This document shows positions 16,842 to 25,566 of a DNA stretch of 46,580 bases, in pieces (position 1 is the first letter of the stretch; each line of letters begins with the position of its first letter). Under the pieces are notes generated by a model. It made no database searches, was not told where the DNA came from, and saw nothing but the letters and a program-made list of their open reading frames with translations. The stretch lies in contig CAMAXX010000022.1 in assembly GCA_945862435.1 (NCBI GenBank), forward strand, positions 1 through 46,580, written 5' to 3'. This stretch comes from Pseudorhodobacter antarcticus (GTDB lineage Bacteria; Pseudomonadota; Alphaproteobacteria; Rhodobacterales; Rhodobacteraceae). Both the position numbers and the translations under genes were made by a program.

Positions 16842-17558
16842 TTACCTGCTTTTGGCACGCAGCCAAATCGTGCCAGCGGCGAGGATCAGCGCGGCACCAG
16901 CGGCGATGATCGCGACCATCGGTTCTTCGGCGCGGTTGACCATTGCCACGGCGACGATAGCCCAGACCACTGTGCCGCCGTAAACGGGCATCAGGGGCTG
17001 GCGCGATTGGATGTAGAGTGCCCCCGCCACCAAAACCGCCACCATCACCAAGGCTGCAGTAGGGTGGGGCAGCAGCCCGTAGCCACCCAGCATGATGCCC
17101 ACCGATACCAATGAGGCCGCGCTAACCCAGCCTGCGAAAATCGCCAAGGGTGCTGACAGGATCCAGCGGTCAACCCCCGTATCAGCGCGCAAAAATGCCG
17201 TTATGGCAAAGCCCGCCATGGCCAAAATAACCACCGTGGCCAGTAGCGGATTTGATGACGCGAGAAACAGCCATAAAATGCCCGCCAGCATCGCGCCGAT
17301 CAATGCAGGGCGGGTTGCAACCCAAGAAGGTTGCTCGGTGCGCTGCGACAAACCATAGGCGGCGCTGGCCAGCAGCCACAAAAAAATCACCCCCCAAATC
17401 GAAAAGGCATATCCTGCAGGCTGCACGGCGTGACGATAAATTTCGACGGGCAACTGCCCAGCCGCATAGCCGCGAAATTCGGGCGCAAAACTGGGGGCTG
17501 CGGCGAACAGAAGGCCGATAATCAGCGTCAGTGCGGGGGGGATATATGTTTTGTTCAT
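16842..17558 (-). CDS. TspO/MBR-related membrane protein
   Basis: This 238-residue protein has about seven or eight hydrophobic segments. Its N-terminal half contains the stretch PAGYAFSIWGVIFLWLLASA, resembling the tryptophan-rich TspO/MBR signature (P-x-x-x-F-x-x-x-W). Family members bind tetrapyrroles and, in Rhodobacter, modulate pigment gene expression. This longer form belongs to a less well-known branch, so function is left open. It starts 26 bases after the serS stop on the same strand and probably shares its transcript. Confidence 0.7.
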   Translation of the reverse strand: MNKTYIPPALTLIIGLLFAAAPSFAPEFRGYAAGQLPVEIYRHAVQPAGYAFSIWGVIFLWLLASAAYGLSQRTEQPSWVATRPALIGAMLAGILWLFLASSNPLLATVVILAMAGFAITAFLRADTGVDRWILSAPLAIFAGWVSAASLVSVGIMLGGYGLLPHPTAALVMVAVLVAGALYIQSRQPLMPVYGGTVVWAIVAVAMVNRAEEPMVAIIAAGAALILAAGTIWLRAKSR

Positions 17559-17583
17559 ACCCCAATACGCCCGAAAAGCAGCG

Positions 17584-18870
17584 TCAAATCAACTGCCCAT
17601 CCCCTGAGATCCGCGTTTTTCCGCCTACATAGGGGTGCAGGGCGGTGGGCAGGGTGACCGATCCATCCGCCTGCTGTCCATTTTCCAAAACCGCGATCAA
17701 GCAGCGGCCCACGGCCAAGCCCGACCCGTTCAGGGTGGCGACAAATTCAGGCTTTGCGGTTGTCTTTACCCGCGCGTTCATGCGCCGCGCTTGGAACGTT
17801 CCACATGTGGAAACCGAACTGATTTCGCGGTATTTGTTCTGCCCAGGCAACCACGCCTCAAGATCATGGGTCTTTTGCGCGCCAAAGCCCATATCACCCG
17901 TGCACAGAACAACTGTCCGATATGGAATTTCCAGCGATTCAAGCACGGCCTGTGCGCAAGCTGTCATGCGGTCATGTTCGGCAAGCGCCTGATCTGCTGC
18001 GCAAATTGTAACCATTTCCACCTTTTCGAACTGGTGTTGGCGCAGCATCCCTGTGGTATCGCGCCCCGCGCTGCCCGCTTCGGAACGGAAACATTGCGAC
18101 AGGGCGGTCAGGCGCAGCGGCAGGTGGGACGCTTCCAAAACCTCGCCTGCCACGGTATTGGTCAGGGTGACTTCTGAAGTCGGGATCAACCACCACCCAT
18201 TTGTGGTTTGATAGCTATCTTCGGCAAATTTGGGCAATTGATTGGTGCCATACATCGCCTCTTCCTTGACCAGAACGGGCGTCCAAGTTTCCTGAAGTCC
18301 ATGCTGGTTCACATGCAAATCCAGCATGAATTGGCCCAGTGCGCGGTGCAGGCGCGCGATGGCCCCGCGCAAAATCACAAAGCGCGTTCCAGACAGTTTG
18401 GCCGCGGTTTCAAAATCAAGCCCGGCCTTGGCGGCGGGAATATCGAAATGTTCCAGCGGTTGAAAATCAAAGGTGCGGGGGCTGCCCCATCTGCGCACCT
18501 CGACATTACCGCTTTCATCGGCGCCAAAGGGCACTTCGTTTAGCGGCAGGTTGGGGATGCGCATCAGCATATCGCGCAATTCAACGTCCTTTTGCGCGGC
18601 CTCCTCGGTTTTTGCAGCGATCTCGGCCTTCGATTTGGCCACTTCGGTGCGCAGGCGTTCAAATTCGGCGGCCTCTCCCCGCGCCTTTGCCGCGCCGACG
18701 TCTTTGGTCGCCAAATTAGCAGCGGCCTGAGCGGTTTCAGCGGCCAAAATCGCGCCGCGCCGTGCATTATCCAGCGCCAGAATCTTCCCCGACTGCGCAG
18801 CCAACCCGCGCCGCGCCAAGGCTGCGTCAAAGGCATCAGGGATGTCGCGGATTTGCTTGATATCGTGCAT
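17584..18870 (-). CDS. serS: Serine--tRNA ligase
   Basis: Charges tRNA-Ser (and tRNA-Sec where present). The 428-residue product has the N-terminal coiled-coil arm (about 30-105, rich in Ala/Glu/Lys). The class II catalytic core carries motif 2 ([20 protein letters not shown]) and motif 3 ([16 protein letters not shown]). The frame extends upstream to 18948, but [20 protein letters not shown] is the standard family start and begins at the ATG at 18870. It is divergent from yajC; the 265-base gap between them holds no convincing gene. Confidence 0.97.
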   Translation of the reverse strand: MHDIKQIRDIPDAFDAALARRGLAAQSGKILALDNARRGAILAAETAQAAANLATKDVGAAKARGEAAEFERLRTEVAKSKAEIAAKTEEAAQKDVELRDMLMRIPNLPLNEVPFGADESGNVEVRRWGSPRTFDFQPLEHFDIPAAKAGLDFETAAKLSGTRFVILRGAIARLHRALGQFMLDLHVNQHGLQETWTPVLVKEEAMYGTNQLPKFAEDSYQTTNGWWLIPTSEVTLTNTVAGEVLEASHLPLRLTALSQCFRSEAGSAGRDTTGMLRQHQFEKVEMVTICAADQALAEHDRMTACAQAVLESLEIPYRTVVLCTGDMGFGAQKTHDLEAWLPGQNKYREISSVSTCGTFQARRMNARVKTTAKPEFVATLNGSGLAVGRCLIAVLENGQQADGSVTLPTALHPYVGGKTRISGDGQLI

Positions 18871-19135
18871 GGGCCACCTGTTGTTTTGCGGTGTGATACT
18901 GTATTTACCCCGCGCGCGAAAGGGCTTGCTGCGCCGCGCCAGCCGCACCTGATGACGCTAGGTGATTTCATCTTTGGCCAGCTTGACGAACTTGCGCACC
19001 GATATTTGAACACCCACCAAAGGCAGAGGCGCGGGCAGCGCCTTGCCTATCGCGGCCCGCGCCTATAAGATGCGCGCAAATGTAAAACCACAGGGCTGGC
19101 CCAATTGCGCAGCCCCGCAACCACAGGGACATTCT

Positions 19136-19465
19136 ATGTTGATTACCCCCGCTTTTGCCCAAACCGCAGGTGCTGCTGGCCAAGGTTCGGCCATTGCCTC
19201 TTTCCTGCCGTTGGTGCTGATTTTCGCAATCATGTATTTCTTGCTGATCCGCCCACAGCAGAAAAAGATGAAGGATTTGAAGGCGATGATCGATGCGCTG
19301 CGCCGTGGCGATCAAGTGCTGACAGGCGGCGGCATTATTGGCAAAGTCACCAAAGTGGGCGATGACAACACGATCGAGGTGGAAATTGCCACGGGCGTGA
19401 CGGTGAAGGTTGTAAAAAGCACGGTTGTTTCGGTGATGAACAAAACCGAACCCGCAAAAGCGTAA
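19136..19465 (+). CDS. yajC: Preprotein translocase subunit YajC
   Basis: YajC is a small single-span partner of SecDF at the Sec translocon. The 109-residue product starts MLITPAFAQTAGAAG. It has one membrane segment (about 22-38, FLPLVLIFAIMYFLLI) followed immediately by RPQQKKMKDLKAM, the family hallmark, and the beta-rich GDQVLTGGGIIGKVTKV. The ATG at 19136 follows an AGGGAC ribosome-binding site. First gene of the yajC-secD-secF operon. A TATAAG at 19063-19068 may be part of its promoter. Confidence 0.95.
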   Translation: MLITPAFAQTAGAAGQGSAIASFLPLVLIFAIMYFLLIRPQQKKMKDLKAMIDALRRGDQVLTGGGIIGKVTKVGDDNTIEVEIATGVTVKVVKSTVVSVMNKTEPAKA

Positions 19466-19477
19466 AGAGCCCTCATT

Positions 19478-21133
19478 ATGTTGATTATGCCGCTGTGGAA
19501 ACGCACGATTATCGTGCTGATTGCCCTTTGGGGCATTGCTGCCGCAATGCCCAACCTGTTTTACGCGCAGGTCGAGGGGCATAACGACGCGCAGGCGATT
19601 GCAGACCAAGGCGGGGTGGCAGACCCAGCGGCGCTGGCGGCATGGCCCAGCTTTTTGCCGTCCAGCCTGATGAACCTTGGCCTTGATTTGCGCGGCGGCG
19701 CGCATTTGCTGGCCGAAGTGCATGTCGCTGATGCCTATGCGCAGCGGATGGACAGCCTTTGGCCCGAAGTGCGCGATGTGCTGCGCGATGTGCGCGATCA
19801 ATCAGGCGCGATCAAGCGCGTCGCCAGCACGCCCGATGTGCTGCGGGTTGAAATCTCGAATGCCGAAGGAATGCAAGCAGCCCTGACTGCCGTGCGCGGC
19901 TTGGCGAATGCGGTGACGACGCTTACGGGCGCGGGCCAAAGCGATTTGGACATTAAAAGTGAGGGCAATGTGATTGTCCTGCAACTGTCAGATGCCGAGA
20001 AAAGCGCAACCGATGTGCGCACGTTGCAGCAAAGCCTAGAGATCATCCGCCGCCGCGTTGACGAGGTTGGCACGCGCGAGCCGACGATCCAGCGCCAAGG
20101 CAATGACCGCATTCTGATCCAAGTGCCCGGTTTGGGCAGCGCGGCCGAATTGAAGGCCATTATCGGCACCACGGCCAAGCTGACCTTTAACCCGGTTGTC
20201 AACATCACCAGCAATGCCAGCGCCGACCCTGGCCCGCGCAACAAACTTGTGCCCGACATCACGGGCGATGGCACTTATTACGTCATCGAAGAAACCCCCG
20301 TTGTCGGCGGCGAAGATTTGACCGATGCCCAGCCCGCCTTTGACCAAAACGGCCAACCTGCGGTAAATTTCCGCTTTAACCCCAGCGGCGGACGCGCGTT
20401 TGGCGATTATACGGGCGAGAATATTGGCAAGCCTTTTGCCATTGTTCTGGACGATCAGGTCATTTCCGCCCCCACGATTCAGGCGCATATCACCGGCGGC
20501 TCGGGCATTATTACGGGCAATTTCACCATCGAAGAAAGCACTCAATTGGCCGTTCTGCTGCGCGCAGGGGCCTTGCCAGCCAAAATGACCTTTTTGGAAG
20601 AACGCACCATTGGACCAGAACTTGGCGCTGACAGTATTGCCGCGGGCCGCACGGCCGCCATCATCGGCATGATTGCGGTCGTGGTCTATATGATTGCTTG
20701 TTATGGCATCTTTGGCGTAATCGCCAACATCGCGCTGGCCATCAACATCGCGCTTTTGCTGGCGGTACTTTCCACTATTGGCGCCACGATGACGCTTCCT
20801 GGTATTGCGGGCATTGTGTTGACCATGGGTATGGCGGTGGATGCCAACGTGCTGATTTACGAGCGGATCCGCGAAGAACTGCGCGAAGGAAAACCGCCTG
20901 CGCGGGCCATAGAACTGGGGTTCGAGCGGGCATTTTCCTCGATTATGGACAGTAACGTGACCGCGATTATCACGGCCATCATTATGTTCTGGATCGGCTC
21001 TGGCCCCGTGCGCGGCTTTGCGCTTAGCCTTGGCATCGGTATTTTCACATCGATGTTCACGGCAGTTTATGTCACCCGCCTGATTATCACCCTGTGGCTG
21101 AACGCGCGCCGTCCAGCCCGCATCATCGTATAA
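19478..21133 (+). CDS. secD: Protein translocase subunit SecD
   Basis: SecD uses the proton-motive force with SecF to pull proteins through SecYEG. The 551-residue product has an N-terminal membrane segment (MLIMPLWKRTIIVLIALWGI) and then the large periplasmic domain with LGLDLRGGAHLLAEV. Five C-terminal membrane segments include GMAVDANVLIYERIREEL. It starts 12 bases after yajC and ends 9 bases before secF. Length is normal for alphaproteobacteria. Confidence 0.97.
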   Translation: MLIMPLWKRTIIVLIALWGIAAAMPNLFYAQVEGHNDAQAIADQGGVADPAALAAWPSFLPSSLMNLGLDLRGGAHLLAEVHVADAYAQRMDSLWPEVRDVLRDVRDQSGAIKRVASTPDVLRVEISNAEGMQAALTAVRGLANAVTTLTGAGQSDLDIKSEGNVIVLQLSDAEKSATDVRTLQQSLEIIRRRVDEVGTREPTIQRQGNDRILIQVPGLGSAAELKAIIGTTAKLTFNPVVNITSNASADPGPRNKLVPDITGDGTYYVIEETPVVGGEDLTDAQPAFDQNGQPAVNFRFNPSGGRAFGDYTGENIGKPFAIVLDDQVISAPTIQAHITGGSGIITGNFTIEESTQLAVLLRAGALPAKMTFLEERTIGPELGADSIAAGRTAAIIGMIAVVVYMIACYGIFGVIANIALAINIALLLAVLSTIGATMTLPGIAGIVLTMGMAVDANVLIYERIREELREGKPPARAIELGFERAFSSIMDSNVTAIITAIIMFWIGSGPVRGFALSLGIGIFTSMFTAVYVTRLIITLWLNARRPARIIV

Positions 21134-21142
21134 GAGGCAGTC

Positions 21143-22114
21143 ATGGCTTGGCGTTTGCGGCTGGTTCCCGAAAAAACCAACATCGACTTTTTCAAAGCGC
21201 AATATGTGACCTTTGGCGCATCTGTTTTGGCCATGATCCTGACAGTAATTTCGCTGCTGGTGTTCGGGCTGAACTTTGGCGTCGATTTCAAAGGCGGCAC
21301 GACGATCCGCACCGAAAGCACGCAAGTGGTGGAGGTGGGCGAATACCGCGCTGCGATGGCTGATCTGGGCCTTGGCGATATCACCATTACCGAGGTGTTT
21401 GACCCATCCTTCCGCGCGGATCAGCACGTGGCGATGATCCGGATCGAGGCGCAAGAGGGCGACGAAGTTGTCACCCCCGAGGTGATTGCCAAAGTTGAAA
21501 CGTCGCTTCAAGTGATTGACCCCTCCATCACCTTCCCATCGGTGGAATCGGTCGGGCCAAAAGTATCGTCCGAACTGATCTGGTCGGCGCTGCTGGCGGT
21601 TGTGGCGGGGTCGGTGGGTATTTTGATCTATGTCTGGGTGCGCTTTGAATGGCAGTTTGCGGTGGGCACGGTGGCCGCCCTGATCCATGATGTTGTGGTG
21701 ACAGTTGGCGTTTTTTCGCTGCTGGGGCTAAAGTTTGACCTGACTATTGTGGCCGCATTGCTGACGATCTTGGGCTATTCGGTGAACGATACCGTCGTTA
21801 TTTTTGACCGCCTGCGCGAGAATTTGGCGAGATACAAAACCATGCCACTGCGCGAGATGATGAACCGAACCGCAAACGAAACCCTCTCGCGCACGATTAT
21901 GACAGCCTCTACCACGCTGATTTCCTTGATTATTTTGTTTATCTTTGGCGGCGATGTGATCCGTGGCTTTGTCTTTGCCATGTTGTTTGGCGTGATTGTA
22001 GGCACTTATTCCACCCTATATGTCGCCAAAAACATTGTTCTCATGATTGGGCTAGATCGCAGCGACAAGCCCAACAACGGTGGCAATCACGAATTTGCTA
22101 ATGTGGATGCCTAA
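21143..22114 (+). CDS. secF: Protein translocase subunit SecF
   Basis: SecF is the partner of SecD in the Sec motor complex. The 323-residue product shows one N-terminal membrane segment, the conserved FGVDFKGGTTI in the periplasmic domain, and five C-terminal membrane segments with SVNDTVVIFDRLRENL. The C-terminal tail (DRSDKPNNGGNHEFANVDA) is hydrophilic. It lies directly downstream of secD and 3 bases before the Mth938-domain gene. Confidence 0.97.
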   Translation: MAWRLRLVPEKTNIDFFKAQYVTFGASVLAMILTVISLLVFGLNFGVDFKGGTTIRTESTQVVEVGEYRAAMADLGLGDITITEVFDPSFRADQHVAMIRIEAQEGDEVVTPEVIAKVETSLQVIDPSITFPSVESVGPKVSSELIWSALLAVVAGSVGILIYVWVRFEWQFAVGTVAALIHDVVVTVGVFSLLGLKFDLTIVAALLTILGYSVNDTVVIFDRLRENLARYKTMPLREMMNRTANETLSRTIMTASTTLISLIILFIFGGDVIRGFVFAMLFGVIVGTYSTLYVAKNIVLMIGLDRSDKPNNGGNHEFANVDA

Positions 22115-22117
22115 GCG

Positions 22118-22474
22118 ATGCGGATGACCGAAATCACCTATGGCGCGGCCCTTGCGATAGAGGGCTATGGACCGGGGTTTTTTCGTGTGGGCCCGCATAT
22201 CCTGCGCGGGGCAAGCCTGATCACGCCTTGGGATGCGGGCGCATGGGGCGGGTTGACTGATACAGCAGCGCCCCTGTCGCTTGCGGGCAAAATTGATGTG
22301 CTGCTGCTGGGCCTTGGCCGCGATATTTCTGCCGTGCCGCCTGCCTTTATCGCAGCGCTTGACGGGGTGGGTATTGGGGTAGAGCCGATGAACACCTCTG
22401 CCGCTGCACGCACCTATAACGTTCTTCTGGGCGAAGGGCGGCGCGTTGCGGCCTGCCTGCTGCCGGTATCCTGA
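22118..22474 (+). CDS. Mth938-like domain protein (DUF498/NDUFAF3-like)
   Basis: This 118-residue protein has the compact Mth938 fold, with typical stretches [19 protein letters not shown] and [30 protein letters not shown] and [10 protein letters not shown] follow. The family includes the human complex I assembly factor NDUFAF3; the bacterial function is not settled. In Rhodobacterales the gene commonly sits between secF and ccmA, as here. An alternative ATG lies two codons downstream at 22124. The stop is one base away from the ccmA GTG start. Confidence 0.85.
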   Translation: MRMTEITYGAALAIEGYGPGFFRVGPHILRGASLITPWDAGAWGGLTDTAAPLSLAGKIDVLLLGLGRDISAVPPAFIAALDGVGIGVEPMNTSAAARTYNVLLGEGRRVAACLLPVS

Positions 22475-22475
22475 C

Positions 22476-23096
22476 GTGCTGACCGCGCAAAATGTGGCGG
22501 TTGCGCGGGCAGGGGTTATGGTTCTGGCGGGCGTGTCGTTTTGCCTGAACGCCGGGCGCGCGCTGATATTGCGCGGCCCCAATGGCGCGGGCAAAACCAC
22601 ATTGCTGCGCGCCGTGGCGGGGCTGCAACCCATTGCGGGCGGGGTCCTAACGGCGGGCGAGGATGACATTGCCTACGGTGCGCACAGCGATGGGGTTAAA
22701 CCAACCCTAACGGTGGCCGAAAACTTGTCGTTTTGGGCGCAAATTTACGGCACTGATTTGGCAGCATCTGCGATGGCGGCCATGCAGTTAGAGGCACTCG
22801 CAAACCGCCGCGCGGGCCAACTTTCGGCAGGGCAAAAGCGCCGGCTTGGTCTGGCGCGCATTTTGGTGACTGGCCGCAAAATCTGGGTGCTGGACGAGCC
22901 GACAGTCTCGTTGGACACCGCCTCGGTCGTGCTGTTTGGCAGCGCCGTGCAGGCGCATCTGGCCGCAGGCGGCGCTGCGTTGATCGCAACCCATATTGAT
23001 ATGAGCTTTGCTGCCGATGAATTAGACATCACCCCCTTTCGCGCGGACGCACATGCGCCCGTTCTATCTGGCCAGTTTGATGAGGCCTTTTTATGA
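22476..23096 (+). CDS. ccmA: Haem exporter ATP-binding protein CcmA
   Basis: ATPase of the CcmABCD complex, which releases haem-loaded CcmE during cytochrome c maturation. The 206-residue product carries Walker [10 protein letters not shown], the CcmA-type signature [13 protein letters not shown] and Walker [13 protein letters not shown]. The open frame starts at 22446 inside the previous gene, but the GTG at 22476, one base after the previous stop, gives [13 protein letters not shown], which matches the family start. The last bases overlap ccmB (ATGA). Confidence 0.93.
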   Translation: MLTAQNVAVARAGVMVLAGVSFCLNAGRALILRGPNGAGKTTLLRAVAGLQPIAGGVLTAGEDDIAYGAHSDGVKPTLTVAENLSFWAQIYGTDLAASAMAAMQLEALANRRAGQLSAGQKRRLGLARILVTGRKIWVLDEPTVSLDTASVVLFGSAVQAHLAAGGAALIATHIDMSFAADELDITPFRADAHAPVLSGQFDEAFL

Positions 23097-23749
23097 GGGC
23101 GCTTTTGCTGCGCGATCTGCGGCTTGCCTTTCGCGCGGGCGGCGGTTTTGGTCTGTCACTTGCGTTTTTTCTGATGGTGGCTGTGATTGTGCCCTTGGGC
23201 GTTGGCCCTGCGCCTGCCACATTGGCACTGATTGCGGCAGGGGTTTTATGGGTGGGCGCGCTGCTGGCGGCGCTGTTGTCACTCGACCGTATTTTCGCGC
23301 TGGATTATGAGGATGGCAGTCTTGATCTGCTGGCCACGTCGCCCTTGCCTTTGGGCGGGGTGGTGGCGATGAAGGCGCTGGCCCATTGGCTGACGACGGG
23401 CTTGCCGCTGGTGGCAGCAAGCCCAGTTTTGGCCGTGCTGCTGAACCTGCCCGCGCAGGGGTATTTTTGGTTGCTGGTCAGTCTGGCCATTGGCACGCCC
23501 GCGCTGTCCATCATCGGGGCCTTTGGGGCCAGCCTGACTGTGGGGCTAAAACGCGGCGGGCTTTTGCTTGGACTTCTTGTTCTTCCGCTTTATATTCCTA
23601 CCTTAATCTTCGGCGCTGAAGTGGTAAAGTCGGGGGCCGCGGGGGCTGCCATTGGCACGCCACTTGCCGCGCTGGCAGCGATTACGGCAGGGGCATGGGC
23701 GGGTCTGCCACTTGCAGCAGCAATGGCCATTGGGGCGAATTTAAGATAG
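23093..23749 (+). CDS. ccmB: Haem exporter permease CcmB
   Basis: Integral membrane partner of CcmA. The 218-residue product has six hydrophobic segments. It shows family-like stretches [14 protein letters not shown] at the start, [23 protein letters not shown] in the first loop region, and [14 protein letters not shown]. It overlaps ccmA by 4 bases and is 8 bases from ccmC. Its position in ccmABCDG confirms the call. Confidence 0.95.
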   Translation: MRALLLRDLRLAFRAGGGFGLSLAFFLMVAVIVPLGVGPAPATLALIAAGVLWVGALLAALLSLDRIFALDYEDGSLDLLATSPLPLGGVVAMKALAHWLTTGLPLVAASPVLAVLLNLPAQGYFWLLVSLAIGTPALSIIGAFGASLTVGLKRGGLLLGLLVLPLYIPTLIFGAEVVKSGAAGAAIGTPLAALAAITAGAWAGLPLAAAMAIGANLR

Positions 23750-23757
23750 GGAAAATA

Positions 23758-24486
23758 ATGTCGATCTGGGAATATGCCAACCCGAAAAAGTTTATGGAAA
23801 CCTCGGCCTTGGCCTTGCCATGGCTGACGGGGCTATCGGCGGCCTTTCTGGGGGCGGGGTTGTTTTGGGGCTATTTCCTGACGCCTGACGCTGCAAAATT
23901 TGGCTCGACTGTCAAGATCATCTACCTGCATGTGCCCGCAGCTATGATGGCCATTTCGGCATGGATGATGATGCTGGTCGCCAGCCTGATCTGGCTGATC
24001 CGCCGGCATCACGTCTCGGCCCTTGCGGCCAAGGCTGCGGCGCCCATCGGGCTGACATTTACCCTGATCGGCCTTGTCACGGGCGCGATTTGGGGCCAAC
24101 CGATGTGGGGCACGTGGTGGGCGTGGGACCCGCGCCTGACCTCGTTTTTGATTCTGACCCTGTTCTATTTTGGCTATATCGCGCTGTGGCAGGCGATTGA
24201 AGATCCCGACACGGCTGCTGATCTGACGGCGGTCTTGTGCATTGTGGGCAGCGTTTTTGCGTTTTTGTCGCGTTATGCGGTGCTGTTTTGGAACCAAGGC
24301 CTGCATCAGGGGGCCAGCCTTTCGCTGGATAAACAGCAAAACGTCTCGGATGTGTATTGGCTTCCGCTGCTGGCTTGTATAGCGGGGTTTGTTTTGCTGT
24401 TCGTGACGCTGGTGCTGCTGCGCACCCGCACTGAAATTCGCGCGCGCCGTATGGCCGCGCTGCTGGTAAGGGAGCGTTCGGCATGA
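23758..24486 (+). CDS. ccmC: Haem-handling membrane protein CcmC
   Basis: Transfers haem to the chaperone CcmE. The 242-residue product has six membrane segments and the WWD signature WGTWWAWDPRLTS (about residues 118-130). The flanking histidines of the haem site are visible in IYLHVPAAM and GLHQGAS. The frame opens upstream at 23695, but the ATG at 23758 gives the family start MSIWEYANPKKFM. It overlaps ccmD by 4 bases. Confidence 0.96.
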   Translation: MSIWEYANPKKFMETSALALPWLTGLSAAFLGAGLFWGYFLTPDAAKFGSTVKIIYLHVPAAMMAISAWMMMLVASLIWLIRRHHVSALAAKAAAPIGLTFTLIGLVTGAIWGQPMWGTWWAWDPRLTSFLILTLFYFGYIALWQAIEDPDTAADLTAVLCIVGSVFAFLSRYAVLFWNQGLHQGASLSLDKQQNVSDVYWLPLLACIAGFVLLFVTLVLLRTRTEIRARRMAALLVRERSA

Positions 24487-24641
24487 TGCCTGATTTGGGA
24501 AAATACGCCGATGCGGTGATTTGGTCTTATGTCAGTTCGGCGGCGCTGATCTTGGGTCTGGTCGCGCTGTCGATCTGGCAGGGCAAGCGGGTGAAACGCG
24601 CGCTGCGCGAAGTTGAAGAACGGGCGGGTAAAGCGCAATGA
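24483..24641 (+). CDS. ccmD: Haem exporter protein CcmD
   Basis: This 52-residue protein begins MMPDLGKYADAVIWSYVSSA, with one membrane segment (about 13-33) and a basic tail (QGKRVKRALREVEERAGKAQ). This is the CcmD layout, in which the small subunit links CcmC-CcmE to CcmAB. It overlaps ccmC by 4 bases at its start and ccmG by 4 bases at its end. Confidence 0.93.
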   Translation: MMPDLGKYADAVIWSYVSSAALILGLVALSIWQGKRVKRALREVEERAGKAQ

Positions 24642-25174
24642 TGAACCGTTTGCTGATTATTCTGCCGCTGCTGATTTTCGCCGTGCTGGGCACAACCATG
24701 TATTTGGGATTGCAGCGCGATAACCCCAATGATCTGCCGTCCACCTTTATCGGGGGGCCTGCACCCCCGTTGGGCACGGGCACGTTGCCGGGAATTCCTG
24801 CCTTTACCGCCGCCGATTTGGCCCAAGGCGAGGTGGTGATTGTGAACTTCTGGGCCAGTTGGTGCCCGCCCTGCCGCGCCGAACACCCAACGCTTCAGGC
24901 GCTGGCGGATAGCGGGGTCAAAGTTTATGGCGTGAACATGATGGACAAAGACGCCGATGCGCTGGCCTTTTTGGCCGAAGATGGCAACCCTTTTGCGGGG
25001 GTGATTGCCGATCCAAAGGGCGCGATGCGGCTGGATTGGGGGGTCACAGCCCCGCCTGAAACCTTTATCATCCGCGCCGATGGCACGGTGGCTTACCGCT
25101 TTATTGGCCCCTTGGTTGGCGATGATTTCACCCAGCGTTTTATGCCCGAATTTGAAAAGGCCAAAGCGCCGTGA
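24638..25174 (+). CDS. ccmG: Thiol:disulfide interchange protein CcmG (DsbE)
   Basis: Membrane-anchored thioredoxin-like protein that keeps apocytochrome cysteines reduced for haem attachment. The 178-residue product has an N-terminal anchor (about 4-24), the active site W75-C-P-P-C79 in NFWASWCPPCRAEHP, and the CcmG-type stretches GVNMMDKDADALAFL and GVTAPPETFIIRADGTV. It starts on the ccmD stop; a second ATG three bases later is possible. It is followed by a GTGA overlap with a small secreted-protein gene. Confidence 0.95.
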   Translation: MMNRLLIILPLLIFAVLGTTMYLGLQRDNPNDLPSTFIGGPAPPLGTGTLPGIPAFTAADLAQGEVVIVNFWASWCPPCRAEHPTLQALADSGVKVYGVNMMDKDADALAFLAEDGNPFAGVIADPKGAMRLDWGVTAPPETFIIRADGTVAYRFIGPLVGDDFTQRFMPEFEKAKAP

Positions 25175-25566
25175 GCGCGCGCATCGCCCTAAGCGCAGCC
25201 CTGATCGCGGCCAGCGCCGCCCCTGTTTATGCAAAACCAGGCACGCCTGGCCCTGGATATTTTGCGGGCAGCTATCAAATCGTGGGGCGCTCGGCGGGGG
25301 AGGCCCCTGTTTTGCAAAACGCACCAGCCCTTATCGTGTCGCAAGGGAGCGGGGTTGCCATTAAAACCTGTACCGCGCCCGATGTTGTGATGAGCTTTGG
25401 CCCCGCATTCGAGATTGTGAACCTAATGACGGGCGATCAGGTTGGCGATGTGGTGGAATGTCTGTTTCACAACAATGGCTATAACCGCCCGATTTTGACC
25501 TGCCGCAGCGATGCCGGCGCGGCCTTTACCCTATGGCCCGTGCAATCGGCTGATTTGGGCTGCTAA
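25171..25566 (+). CDS. Small secreted four-cysteine protein at the end of the ccm operon
   Basis: I do not recognise this 131-residue protein. It has a clear signal peptide (MSARIALSAALIAASAAPVYA, cleavage after about residue 21). A mature part of about 110 residues has four cysteines (67, 97, 111 and the last residue, 131), which could form two disulfides. The GTG start overlaps the ccmG stop (GTGA), so it is translationally coupled to the thiol reductase gene. Convergent overlap of 4 bases with the next gene. A periplasmic role related to thiols is suggested only by position; no haem-binding CXXCH is present. Confidence 0.75.
   Translation: MSARIALSAALIAASAAPVYAKPGTPGPGYFAGSYQIVGRSAGEAPVLQNAPALIVSQGSGVAIKTCTAPDVVMSFGPAFEIVNLMTGDQVGDVVECLFHNNGYNRPILTCRSDAGAAFTLWPVQSADLGC

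Noticed and set aside
18871..19135. Small plus-strand frame (38 codons, near 18952-19068) between serS and yajC
   Set aside because: No ribosome-binding site, Arg/Gln-rich low-complexity end, and no coupling to a neighbour. Not enough support for a gene.
20036..21688. 550-codon open frame on the minus strand across secD and secF
   Set aside because: It lies wholly antisense to two certain genes, is rich in His/Arg/Gly/Asn as expected from the complement of GC-rich code, and shows no protein motif. It is a shadow frame.
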